Source: Pseudomonadota bacterium
Lineage (GTDB): Bacteria > Pseudomonadota > Gammaproteobacteria > Pseudomonadales > Oleiphilaceae
Assembly (NCBI GenBank): GCA_002747395.1
Contig: PDPE01000045.1
Coordinates: forward strand, 1 to 57,980
Direction of reading: 5' to 3'
DNA length: 57,980 bases
The position numbers and the translations under genes are program-made. Of the stretch, positions 51,695-57,980 are shown piece after piece (within the stretch, counting starts at the first letter, position 1; each line of letters starts with the position of its first letter). The notes beneath the pieces were generated by a model. That model was not told the origin of the DNA. It did no database searches and was given only the letters and a program-made list of their open reading frames with translations.

Positions 51695-52576
51695 TTATCG
51701 GGATACCAGCAAGGCCGGGTCAAGGCGCACCTGAAACCAGTTCACCCGCCAGTCAAGGTGTGGGCCGGTGGATCTTCCCGTTGTGCCGACAAGTGCGATT
51801 TTGTCCCCTTGTTTGATAATGTCGCCCTTCTTGACGAGTATCTTTTCAAGGTGGATAAAGGTGGAGGATATCCCCATTCCGTGATCGACAATCAGTGTGC
51901 CACCCGAATAAAACATGTCATTGTGTACCAGAGAGACCACACCTGATGCCGGGGCCTTTACCACAGTGCCGATCGGAGCTGCGTAATCCAGGCCGAAGTG
52001 AGGTCTTCTGGGTTCTCCGTTAAAAATGCGCTGGCTGCCATAGACACCTGTTATTCTGCCCTTCAGAGGGGGAATAAATCCGTCAAGAAAGTGCGTTTGT
52101 CGGGTGAATACATTGCGTGCCTTTTTGACAAGCCAGGCTTCTGCGCGAGTGCGTTCCAGCGTCTTTTTGGAGGGCTGCATCATCTTCCGGGGAATGCCAT
52201 TGATGCGCTGGATATCGTACTTGCGCTTTTTGATTTTGATGCTTTGCCGGGTTCTGGTTCCATCCTTCCTGACGATATCCAATGAATGTGACAGCTTTGC
52301 ATCCCGACCAAAGCCGAAGACGAATTGCCCTTTATCGGTAACAGCAATCGCCACGTCATCCAGCAACACCCGGTTGCCTGGCTCGGTGCTTCCGACAAGC
52401 ATCCCGCCCTGTGTGAAACTGCCCTGAAGCTCTACGCTGCTGGCAAGCGATGTGTGCCTCTGCGGCGCCTTCATCTCCGTGCCTTGCCAGCCCTGAAGCT
52501 CTACGCTGCTGGCAAGCGATGTGTGGGTGACCATGACCAGAGAGATGATCAGTAGAAAAAAAGTGCGTCTGTTCAT
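51695..52576 (-). CDS. M23-family metallopeptidase with duplicated N-terminal segment
   Basis: 293 aa from the ATG at 52576 (AAGGAC 6 nt upstream). A signal peptide (FFLLIISLVMVTHTSLASS) is followed by a beta domain and, at the C-terminus, the M23 fold: HFGLDYAAPIGT (HxxxD zinc ligands), VDHGMGISSTFIHLEK and HLDWRVNW. Murein endopeptidase or inactive adaptor cannot be decided, but zinc ligands appear intact. The peptide HTSLASSVELQG occurs at residues 18-29 and again at 41-52, an in-frame 23-codon duplication across the cleavage site. Confidence 0.88.
   Translation of the reverse strand: MNRRTFFLLIISLVMVTHTSLASSVELQGWQGTEMKAPQRHTSLASSVELQGSFTQGGMLVGSTEPGNRVLLDDVAIAVTDKGQFVFGFGRDAKLSHSLDIVRKDGTRTRQSIKIKKRKYDIQRINGIPRKMMQPSKKTLERTRAEAWLVKKARNVFTRQTHFLDGFIPPLKGRITGVYGSQRIFNGEPRRPHFGLDYAAPIGTVVKAPASGVVSLVHNDMFYSGGTLIVDHGMGISSTFIHLEKILVKKGDIIKQGDKIALVGTTGRSTGPHLDWRVNWFQVRLDPALLVSR
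52421..52525. repeat. 36-bp direct repeat with 69-bp period inside the M23 gene
   Basis: Copies at 52421-52456 and 52490-52525 are identical, 33 bp apart. The period is 23 codons, so the frame is kept. Confidence 0.95.
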
Positions 52577-52713
52577 TACTGTCCTTGCCGGTTGAGTGAA
52601 AACGATGTCAAAGGCGTGTGAATGAAATCGTGATTCTATCGCCAAACGAAAAGCCAGAGTAACACCCCGGGTGTTTGCCAGTACAGAGAAAAATGAGGCG
52701 TGCACAGAACCCG

Positions 52714-53769
52714 TTAGTCAAGGCTTTGTTTTTCAATCAAATAATCCTTTATCAGGTTAATTAATTCCTGATGCACCCGGGGTCGCGAGCGTTTGGCTCT
52801 TTTGGGTAAATCGCATAGTGGGTCTGGTTCGCCTTCCTTTGCCAGTATTTCTTTGGCATTTGGTTTGCAGTTGGGCAAAAAAGTAAAATGATTGGCATCG
52901 GGAAGGGTTGTGTACTCCGAGTTTTGCAAAGCGTCGTGAATTGGTTCGGCAAAAACAACAGGGGGAATAGCCTTACTCTCGCCCAGATTAATCAGTAAGG
53001 AGGGGATTTTTACCCGTTCCAGACTCCTCTTGTCAAATGCATTGGCCAGGCCCGGATCAACGGCAACGATCTTGTTGATGCGCCTGTCTGTATATGACAG
53101 TTCCACCGGTGCCAGATTGATTTTGTGCAGATCAATATTGCCACGTTTCAAGAAAGTGCAGAAGTTTACTGTCATATCGTCATCAGGTTGATCGCAATAC
53201 CGTTTTAACGTCTGTTGGTCTACTGAACCGCCAGCCAGTGTCAAAACCGCATAACCGCCCGCAGAGAATCCCAGTGCCGAAATACGGCTGAAATCGATGT
53301 GGTTTTTCAGATTGTTATGCTGTTGCAGTTGATCAATAATGGCGCTGATGTCTTGTGGCCTGTTCCATAATTTGATGACACCGGCAGGTGATGAATCGCC
53401 GGTAGTGCTGCCCGGGTGATTGGGTATGGCTACCACCATTCCTGCTTTCACCAACGGCTTGACCAGCCATCCGTATTGGCCGGCATTGCCACCACCACCA
53501 TGTGAAATCAGTAAAAGCGGAAATCTCCCGGCGGCATGTGTTGCATCCAGGCCTGCTGTCTGACCATAAAAAATCCCGTTTTCTCCTATCACCTCGTTTT
53601 TGCCATCCTTGTACGCAGGATACCAAAGGTGATAATTCACCACTTTGCTTCGGTGTTCAGGTGCCACTGCGAGTGATTTGAATCCGGCCTCATACGCCAG
53701 GCTTATGCTGCTCAGCAATGAGCCGATGGCAACCAGGGCGGATATAAACAAGCGGTTATGTCGTTTCAT
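52714..53769 (-). CDS. Secreted alpha/beta hydrolase (predicted dienelactone hydrolase/PAF-AH type)
   Basis: 351 aa. A signal peptide (LFISALVAIGSLLSSISLA) precedes an alpha/beta hydrolase. The nucleophile elbow is GFSAGG (Ser169), the oxyanion region LLLISHGGGG, and the base His lies in ANHFTFLP. A Cys-rich insertion (CDQPDDD, NFCTF) and a basic C-terminus follow. AGGAG 6 nt before the ATG supports the start. It diverges from an AraC-type regulator, its probable controller. Confidence 0.85.
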   Translation of the reverse strand: MKRHNRLFISALVAIGSLLSSISLAYEAGFKSLAVAPEHRSKVVNYHLWYPAYKDGKNEVIGENGIFYGQTAGLDATHAAGRFPLLLISHGGGGNAGQYGWLVKPLVKAGMVVAIPNHPGSTTGDSSPAGVIKLWNRPQDISAIIDQLQQHNNLKNHIDFSRISALGFSAGGYAVLTLAGGSVDQQTLKRYCDQPDDDMTVNFCTFLKRGNIDLHKINLAPVELSYTDRRINKIVAVDPGLANAFDKRSLERVKIPSLLINLGESKAIPPVVFAEPIHDALQNSEYTTLPDANHFTFLPNCKPNAKEILAKEGEPDPLCDLPKRAKRSRPRVHQELINLIKDYLIEKQSLD

Positions 53770-53848
53770 GGAGTTCTCCTGTTATACTGTTTCGGTATAA
53801 AACAGCGTCTAGGCTGATGGTCAGAATAGGCTTGCCCGTTGGCTGTAT

Positions 53849-53888
53849 CGACCTGAAACAGGATTTACTACGACCTGAAACGCGATTT
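53849..53888. promoter_or_regulatory. Direct-repeat operator between hydrolase and AraC-type genes
   Basis: CGACCTGAAACAGGATTT (53849) and CGACCTGAAACGCGATTT (53871) match at 16 of 18 bases with a 22-bp period, about two helical turns. Direct half-sites one or two turns apart are typical for AraC-family regulators, and both promoters face this gap. Confidence 0.6.
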
Positions 53889-53913
53889 GGTACCCGATAA
53901 TTGATGAGATTCC

Positions 53914-54996
53914 ATGCTGCAACTGCCCGTTTCTTTCTTTTTAACACTTCTTATTTTGCAGATTTTATTTCGTTTATGGCGAGAAGGGAGTTTTCCAGGC
54001 AATCGTTTTATTGTGGCTCTCCTGTCTGTCTGTGCGTTGCAATCCCTGATTGTGGGGTTGCGTTGGGGCTATAACCTGCATTGCGTTACTCCTGTACAGC
54101 TAATAATGGCGATTTCGATTCCACCATTGTTCTGGCTGAGTTTTCGCTCTTTGTCCCGGAACATAACGATTTCATGTTGGTTAAAGCACAGTATCCCTGT
54201 TGGAATAACAGTCTTGCTGACAGCTTTGCCATATGGCGTAATCAGTGATGGGGGTGTGGATGCGATTCTGTTCATGTCGTATGTGGGTTATGGTATTGCC
54301 TTGCTGGTATGGCAGCGAGAAAAACCGGATGATCTGGTGTTGGCTCGTCTGGATAACTTCCATCTGCCTATGCTGCTGAAGATCAGCGCGTGGGTGCTGA
54401 TTGTATCTGGTGGCATTGATGTACTGATAAATCTGGATATCAGATTTAACAGTGGTAGCCTGACAGGCTCGATGATCAGCACGATACAGGTGATTATGCT
54501 GGGCTGGATGACCTGGATAACGAGTCAATCAAGTTCCGCAAAGGTGGTCATGTTCGATGCCGGAAGTGACAGTTATGCCGGAGATGACAGTGATGACAGT
54601 GATGACAGCAAGGGCAGTGATGAAAGCAGGGATGGTGTTAACGATTCCAGAAGCACCATAACCAGCGAGGAAAAACAGCAGATTCACCAGTCACTGGAGC
54701 GTTTGATGGAGCAGGGGCTGTATCGCGATATTGACCTGAATTGCGCAAAACTGGCGCGTAAAGTCGGCTTTCCCGCACGAAAGGTCTCCTCGGTGATTAA
54801 CCAGATGCACCAAATGAATGTGTCGCAGTATGTCAATCGTTTTCGGGTTCAGGAAGCCTGTCGTCTGTTGCGTTCCAGTGATGACAGCGTGGTAAGTATC
54901 GCCTTGCAGTCCGGCTTTTTGACCAAATCGAATTTCAATCGTGAGTTTTTGCGTCAGGTTGGAAAAACGCCGACCGGGTGGCGGCAGCAAGAATAG
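53914..54996 (+). CDS. Membrane-anchored AraC-family transcriptional regulator
   Basis: 360 aa. About residues 1-205 form six or seven membrane helices (LTLLILQILFRLWREG, FIVALLSVCALQSLIVGL). A low-complexity Asp/Ser linker (SDDSDDSKGSDES) leads to an AraC DNA-binding domain (about 260-358) with two HTH units (CAKLARKVGFPARKVSSVIN and SIALQSGFLTKSNFNREFLRQVGKTP). It likely senses a membrane or periplasmic signal and controls the divergent hydrolase gene. Confidence 0.85.
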   Translation: MLQLPVSFFLTLLILQILFRLWREGSFPGNRFIVALLSVCALQSLIVGLRWGYNLHCVTPVQLIMAISIPPLFWLSFRSLSRNITISCWLKHSIPVGITVLLTALPYGVISDGGVDAILFMSYVGYGIALLVWQREKPDDLVLARLDNFHLPMLLKISAWVLIVSGGIDVLINLDIRFNSGSLTGSMISTIQVIMLGWMTWITSQSSSAKVVMFDAGSDSYAGDDSDDSDDSKGSDESRDGVNDSRSTITSEEKQQIHQSLERLMEQGLYRDIDLNCAKLARKVGFPARKVSSVINQMHQMNVSQYVNRFRVQEACRLLRSSDDSVVSIALQSGFLTKSNFNREFLRQVGKTPTGWRQQE

Positions 54997-55058
54997 AGAG
55001 TCAGGTGGTTTTTTATTATCATCTGATCATAACAACCTCTGCTAAAAAGCACATTGAT

Positions 55059-56183
55059 ATGCAAGACAGGCAAGATAGACAGGCAAACCGGGTTGATTCC
55101 ATTGAGAGCCTGCGTGGAATCAGCGCATTACTCGTTCTTTTGTATCACTACCGGCTATTTCTCAATGATATTGCCCCCAATCTGGGGCACACGCTTTTTG
55201 AAAATGGTCGGATTGGTGTGGATATATTTTTTGTTATTTCGGGCTTTGCGATTTACCTCTCCACCGTCAAATATAAGGAGAGAGTGGTTGCCCGCTTCCT
55301 GGTAAGACGATTCTTCCGAATCGTTCCCCTGGCATGGTTGCTCATGGCTCTGGTGTACTGGTTAACGCCGAACATGCAATGGGAAGCGCTATTGAAAAGC
55401 CTGTTTTTTATCCCTTTGGGGACGGTCGACCCGCCTTTTTTCGGTTACAACATTCTTACTCCCGCCTGGACGTTGACCTATGAGCTTTGTTTCTATGCGC
55501 TATTTGCTGTGGCACTGGCGATTGTTCCCAACTACAGGGGTATCGGAGTTACTGTGCTTGTTTGTGGCATGATTCTGTTTCTACAGTGGGTCGCCGGGAC
55601 ATTCACGCTCAATGCCTATGATAAATCCACCTTTGAGTCCTTGTATATAGGCTCCTTCTGGGTGGGGTTGTTGGCAAGCCCGTTATTCCTGGAGTTTCTT
55701 TGTGGTGTGTTTCTGGCGTTTGTTTATCTGAATTACACAGACATTTTTCTGAGGGTGCCAGTCAGATTGCGCGTGGCGATCTATTTGTTTTTATTCTCGT
55801 TTTTTATTTCCCATTTTTTCTCCGGGTCAATTTCCGGGCATGGGCTCGATCGGAAGGGGTTGGCTGCTGTCGCCATTTTTGTGTTTTTTTTATGTGCGCA
55901 TGCAGACCCGGTGCTTGACTGGTTTCGAGACAGGTTCATACCCGGCCCGGGAGGGGTATTCCTTTTCCTTGGTAAAATCTCCTTCAGTTTATATGTCGTA
56001 CACGAGTTTATTCATCAGTTCATTTATCGCATCCCCGTCATTTACCCGATCTACGACCAGACCGGCGGGCTGGGGAAATTTGTCACCTTGTCATTTTTTT
56101 CAATCCTGTTTGCCTATTTGCTCTATGTTCTCGTCGAATTGCCTACTCACAACCTGGGCCGACGTATTGCGGCCAGATTGTAG
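55059..56183 (+). CDS. Acyltransferase-3 family membrane protein (OafA/YrhL type)
   Basis: 374 aa from the ATG at 55059; the frame continues upstream into the regulator's end. Ten membrane helices are expected. SIESLRGISALLVLLYHY holds the R-x10-H catalytic motif, then GVDIFFVISGFAIYL, RRFFRIVPLAWL and AWTLTYELCFYA. The family O-acylates sugars, lipid A or antibiotics at the periplasmic face. Acceptor unknown. Confidence 0.87.
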   Translation: MQDRQDRQANRVDSIESLRGISALLVLLYHYRLFLNDIAPNLGHTLFENGRIGVDIFFVISGFAIYLSTVKYKERVVARFLVRRFFRIVPLAWLLMALVYWLTPNMQWEALLKSLFFIPLGTVDPPFFGYNILTPAWTLTYELCFYALFAVALAIVPNYRGIGVTVLVCGMILFLQWVAGTFTLNAYDKSTFESLYIGSFWVGLLASPLFLEFLCGVFLAFVYLNYTDIFLRVPVRLRVAIYLFLFSFFISHFFSGSISGHGLDRKGLAAVAIFVFFLCAHADPVLDWFRDRFIPGPGGVFLFLGKISFSLYVVHEFIHQFIYRIPVIYPIYDQTGGLGKFVTLSFFSILFAYLLYVLVELPTHNLGRRIAARL

Positions 56184-56192
56184 TGTCAACAC

Positions 56193-57158
56193 CTACTGCC
56201 AAAATGCCTGCAAGGCGTCTACCCCGCGAATATCGTCATTATGCAGGGGTATTTTTTGTTGGGGCAGGTAGCCGAGAGAGGCCTGCAGTTCTTCCAGGAT
56301 CAGTTGCTGACGATTGGCTCGTTGCTGCCAGAAATCGTCCGACTGCTGATCAGCCATAATCTGATTGATAATCAACCCGGTACAGGGAAGGTCATAGTGC
56401 TCCAGTTGTTTGACCGCCCTCTGTGTTTCGGATAGCGGCAGGCTTTCCGGAATCAACACCAGAAGAATGGCTGTGCGGGTTTGATCATGCAGTATGGTTC
56501 GTGTATCGGCAAATAGTTGGCGGCGCTCCTCCAATACCCGGACTGCCTGCTCCCAGCGATTTTCCTGTTCGGGAATCAGGGGGTTGAAATTGGCCTGCTT
56601 GTCCAGATTTTGCGCTGCTTGGCGCAGTTTTGACTGTCTGCGTTGCTGCGCCAGCAGGCCGTCCGTCCAGGCCTGCATCATTTCGGGCAGGCTTAACAGC
56701 CTCAGGGTATGACCTGTTGGTGCAGTATCGAAAATAACATGCTGGTAGTTCCTGCTCTGGGCACTGACCAATTGCTGGCAAATGGCCTCCAGCATGGCGG
56801 CTTCTTCGGCTCCCGGTGCATGTTGCGATGACTTCAGGAAGTCTCGCAGTTTGGGCATCATCTCCGGCTTTGAATAAGCAGATAACGTGCGCTCAACCTG
56901 AGCAAAATGCCGGTGGATAATTTCATGCGGGTCGAGTTCTATCGCATGTAAATTGTCCATAATCTGTGTTTCCCTGTTGGACAGGGGTTGGTTAAATACA
57001 TCACCCAGACTGTGAGCGGGGTCGGTGGAAATAATTAATGTGTTATGTTGGCGAGAGGCGAATTGTACCGCCAGGGCCGCTGCCGAGGTTGTTTTTCCTA
57101 CGCCACCTTTGCCCCCGACAAATACCACTTGTTTTTTTAACAGGCTATCCAGCATCAT
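56193..57158 (-). CDS. ArsA/GET3-like ATPase
   Basis: About 321 aa from the ATG at 57158; the frame extends to 57176 inside the upstream gene. The deviant Walker A is GGKGGVGKTTSAAALA, followed by STDPAHSLGDVF (switch I), FDTAPTGHTLRLLSLPE (switch II) and LVLIPESLPLSETQRAV. This is the single-domain ArsA/GET3 family, which handles metalloids or tail-anchored proteins. It is directly after a cory-CC-star gene and near cstA, a recurrent neighbourhood, so an arsenic role is unlikely here. Confidence 0.87.
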   Translation of the reverse strand: MMLDSLLKKQVVFVGGKGGVGKTTSAAALAVQFASRQHNTLIISTDPAHSLGDVFNQPLSNRETQIMDNLHAIELDPHEIIHRHFAQVERTLSAYSKPEMMPKLRDFLKSSQHAPGAEEAAMLEAICQQLVSAQSRNYQHVIFDTAPTGHTLRLLSLPEMMQAWTDGLLAQQRRQSKLRQAAQNLDKQANFNPLIPEQENRWEQAVRVLEERRQLFADTRTILHDQTRTAILLVLIPESLPLSETQRAVKQLEHYDLPCTGLIINQIMADQQSDDFWQQRANRQQLILEELQASLGYLPQQKIPLHNDDIRGVDALQAFWQ

Positions 57159-57166
57159 AATCGTTA

Positions 57167-57430
57167 TCAACAGCAACCAAAGTGATCAAGAGGCGACTTT
57201 TCCATTCCCATACGGGTATGCCACTCGTGAAAGGATTCTAAAAAGATGGGTTGCAATTCCAGCGTGTAATAGGCAACCGGGTTGGGAACGCCCAGACTTT
57301 CAGCAAACAGCATCAGCATAAACAGGTCTTCCTCGTCCCGGCTTGCACGAGCAAACATTTGACGATAGGGGGCATGATAAAACTCGTCTAACCCCTCAAA
57401 GAACGCGGCCAGTTGTTTTTTGATATCCAT
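57167..57430 (-). CDS. Cory-CC-star protein
   Basis: 87 aa from the ATG at 57430 (GGGGG 5 nt upstream); the frame extends to 57451. A helical protein (FFEGLDEFYHAPYRQMFARA, DEEDLFMLMLFAESLGVPNP) ending in HFGCC, the paired C-terminal cysteines that give the family its name. Members occur beside cstA and an ArsA-like ATPase, as here. Function unknown; the CC end suggests metal, thiol or chaperone chemistry. It overlaps the region just before the ATPase gene. Confidence 0.85.
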   Translation of the reverse strand: MDIKKQLAAFFEGLDEFYHAPYRQMFARASRDEEDLFMLMLFAESLGVPNPVAYYTLELQPIFLESFHEWHTRMGMEKSPLDHFGCC

Positions 57431-57465
57431 AATTGCCCCCGTAAGCATCAATTAAAAACCGGAAA

Positions 57466-57499
57466 AATAACGCCCTGAGCAGATCACCAGGGCGTTATT
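57466..57499 (-). terminator. Strong intrinsic terminator between cstA and the cory-CC-star gene
   Basis: A perfect 12-bp stem (AATAACGCCCTG/CAGGGCGTTATT) with a 10-nt loop, followed on the minus strand by TTT-CCGG-TTTTT. It should make cory-CC-star and the ATPase partly or wholly independent of the cstA message. Confidence 0.85.
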
Positions 57500-57509
57500 G
57501 CCTTTCAGG

Positions 57510-57980
57510 TTAACCGGCATTTTTCCTGGGCCACTCTTTGCGCAAGACAGAAGCGCATTCCAGTGAGACCAGTATCGCGGCGCCTAATATCACGACATCC
57601 AGGCCCAGTAACAACCACTGAGACTTCATAAAGAAGCTCTGCAATTGAGTCAGCAATGCAATGATGGTCATCACCAACAGAAAGACCATGGGCAACAGGG
57701 TGTACCAGCTCTTGATACCGCGTCGTAATAACATGACCGACACAATCAGCAATGTCAAGCCGGCCATCAACTGGTTGGTGGTACCGAACAGAGGCCAGAT
57801 AGTCAAACCGCCTGAACCATCATCGCCGCCTGTGCCAAATACCAGAGCCATACAGATACCGACCGCAACCAGAGTCGCTATAACACCGCTCTTCAGGAAA
57901 GGCAAGGTGTACATCTCACCAAATTCCTGGACGATATAGCGTTGCAGACGAACACCTGTGTCCATGGTGGTACCGGCAAA
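57510..57980 (-). CDS. cstA: Carbon starvation protein CstA, partial (C-terminal part)
   Basis: The frame is open to the right edge; the ATG at 57965 is internal, since FAGTTMDTGVRLQRY continues upstream of it as in CstA. About 156 residues are visible, with at least four membrane helices (GVIATLVAVGICMALVFG, WPLFGTTNQLMAGLTLLIVSVMLL, LLPMVFLLVMTIIALL, LLLGLDVVILGAAILVSLECA). WPLFGTTNQLMAGL is a strong CstA signature. CstA imports peptides or pyruvate. Confidence 0.9.
   Translation of the reverse strand, partial: FAGTTMDTGVRLQRYIVQEFGEMYTLPFLKSGVIATLVAVGICMALVFGTGGDDGSGGLTIWPLFGTTNQLMAGLTLLIVSVMLLRRGIKSWYTLLPMVFLLVMTIIALLTQLQSFFMKSQWLLLGLDVVILGAAILVSLECASVLRKEWPRKNAG

Overview
The window reads as chromosome of a free-living, probably marine, Gram-negative gammaproteobacterium with near-even base composition. 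The evidence is gammaproteobacterial families throughout (PstSCAB-PhoU with PhoBR, ZntR, BtuB/BtuC/BtuF, AcuI/YhdH, RelE/RelB), outer-membrane proteins, lipoproteins and signal peptides. I cannot name a genus. I see no rRNA, tRNA, CRISPR array, prophage or intact insertion sequence; mobility traces are an Rpn/YhgA-type gene cut by the left edge, a solitary IS200/IS605-like terminal palindrome (27340-27382), one VapBC pair and one wrecked RelBE pair.

Layout. 1-408: partial Rpn-type gene. 494-8867 (minus strand): phosphate regulon, transcribed phoB-phoR-pstS-phoU-pstC-pstA-pstB2-pstB1, with two non-identical PstB ATPases whose motif losses are complementary and a PhoU fused to a dead phosphatase-like domain. 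8971-11717: zntR-like regulator, argS, small basic protein. 12038-18170 (plus): cobalamin uptake set (TonB receptor, beta-propeller lipoprotein, BtuC permease, CobO/BtuR adenosyltransferase, BtuF) with no ATPase gene. 18509-21518: an acyl-ACP-reductase-like fusion protein and an epimerase. 21590-26615: lipoprotein, acrylyl-CoA reductase, two tandem CNNM/CorC-type proteins. 26750-30850: DUF4124 protein, amidase, and divergent AtuA-like protein with a palindromic operator between the last two. 31087-39918: small membrane protein, MenA, beta-barrel, DUF6502 regulator with a GIGGTG secreted peptide, MATE exporter, tail-anchored receiver protein, SDR and Sfp-type PPTase. 40249-46491: receiver-TPR/mini-histidine-kinase pair, two acyl-CoA dehydrogenase homologues and an acyltransferase. 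46591-48708: VRR-NUC nuclease, VapBC, degraded RelBE. 48794-51640: divergent thiolase and high-molecular-weight FabG (FabG4-like). 51695-56183: M23 peptidase, lipase-like hydrolase, divergent membrane-anchored AraC regulator, acyltransferase-3. 56193-57980: ArsA-like ATPase, cory-CC-star protein and the 3' part of CstA.

How the parts fit. The strongest themes are nutrient capture (phosphate, cobalamin, pyruvate/peptide via CstA) and acyl-chain metabolism (AAR-like reductase, AtuA, acyl-CoA dehydrogenases, thiolase, FabG4, PPTase, acyltransferases). Several proteins are built on familiar families but have lost the residues that define catalysis (PstB2, the PhoU tail, both acyl-CoA dehydrogenases), which points to heteromeric or regulatory roles. 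Short perfect or near-perfect tandem duplications of 5 to 69 bp recur across the window; one has broken relB and another has repeated a signal-peptide junction in frame. All calls come from reading the sequence by eye; no searches were run.
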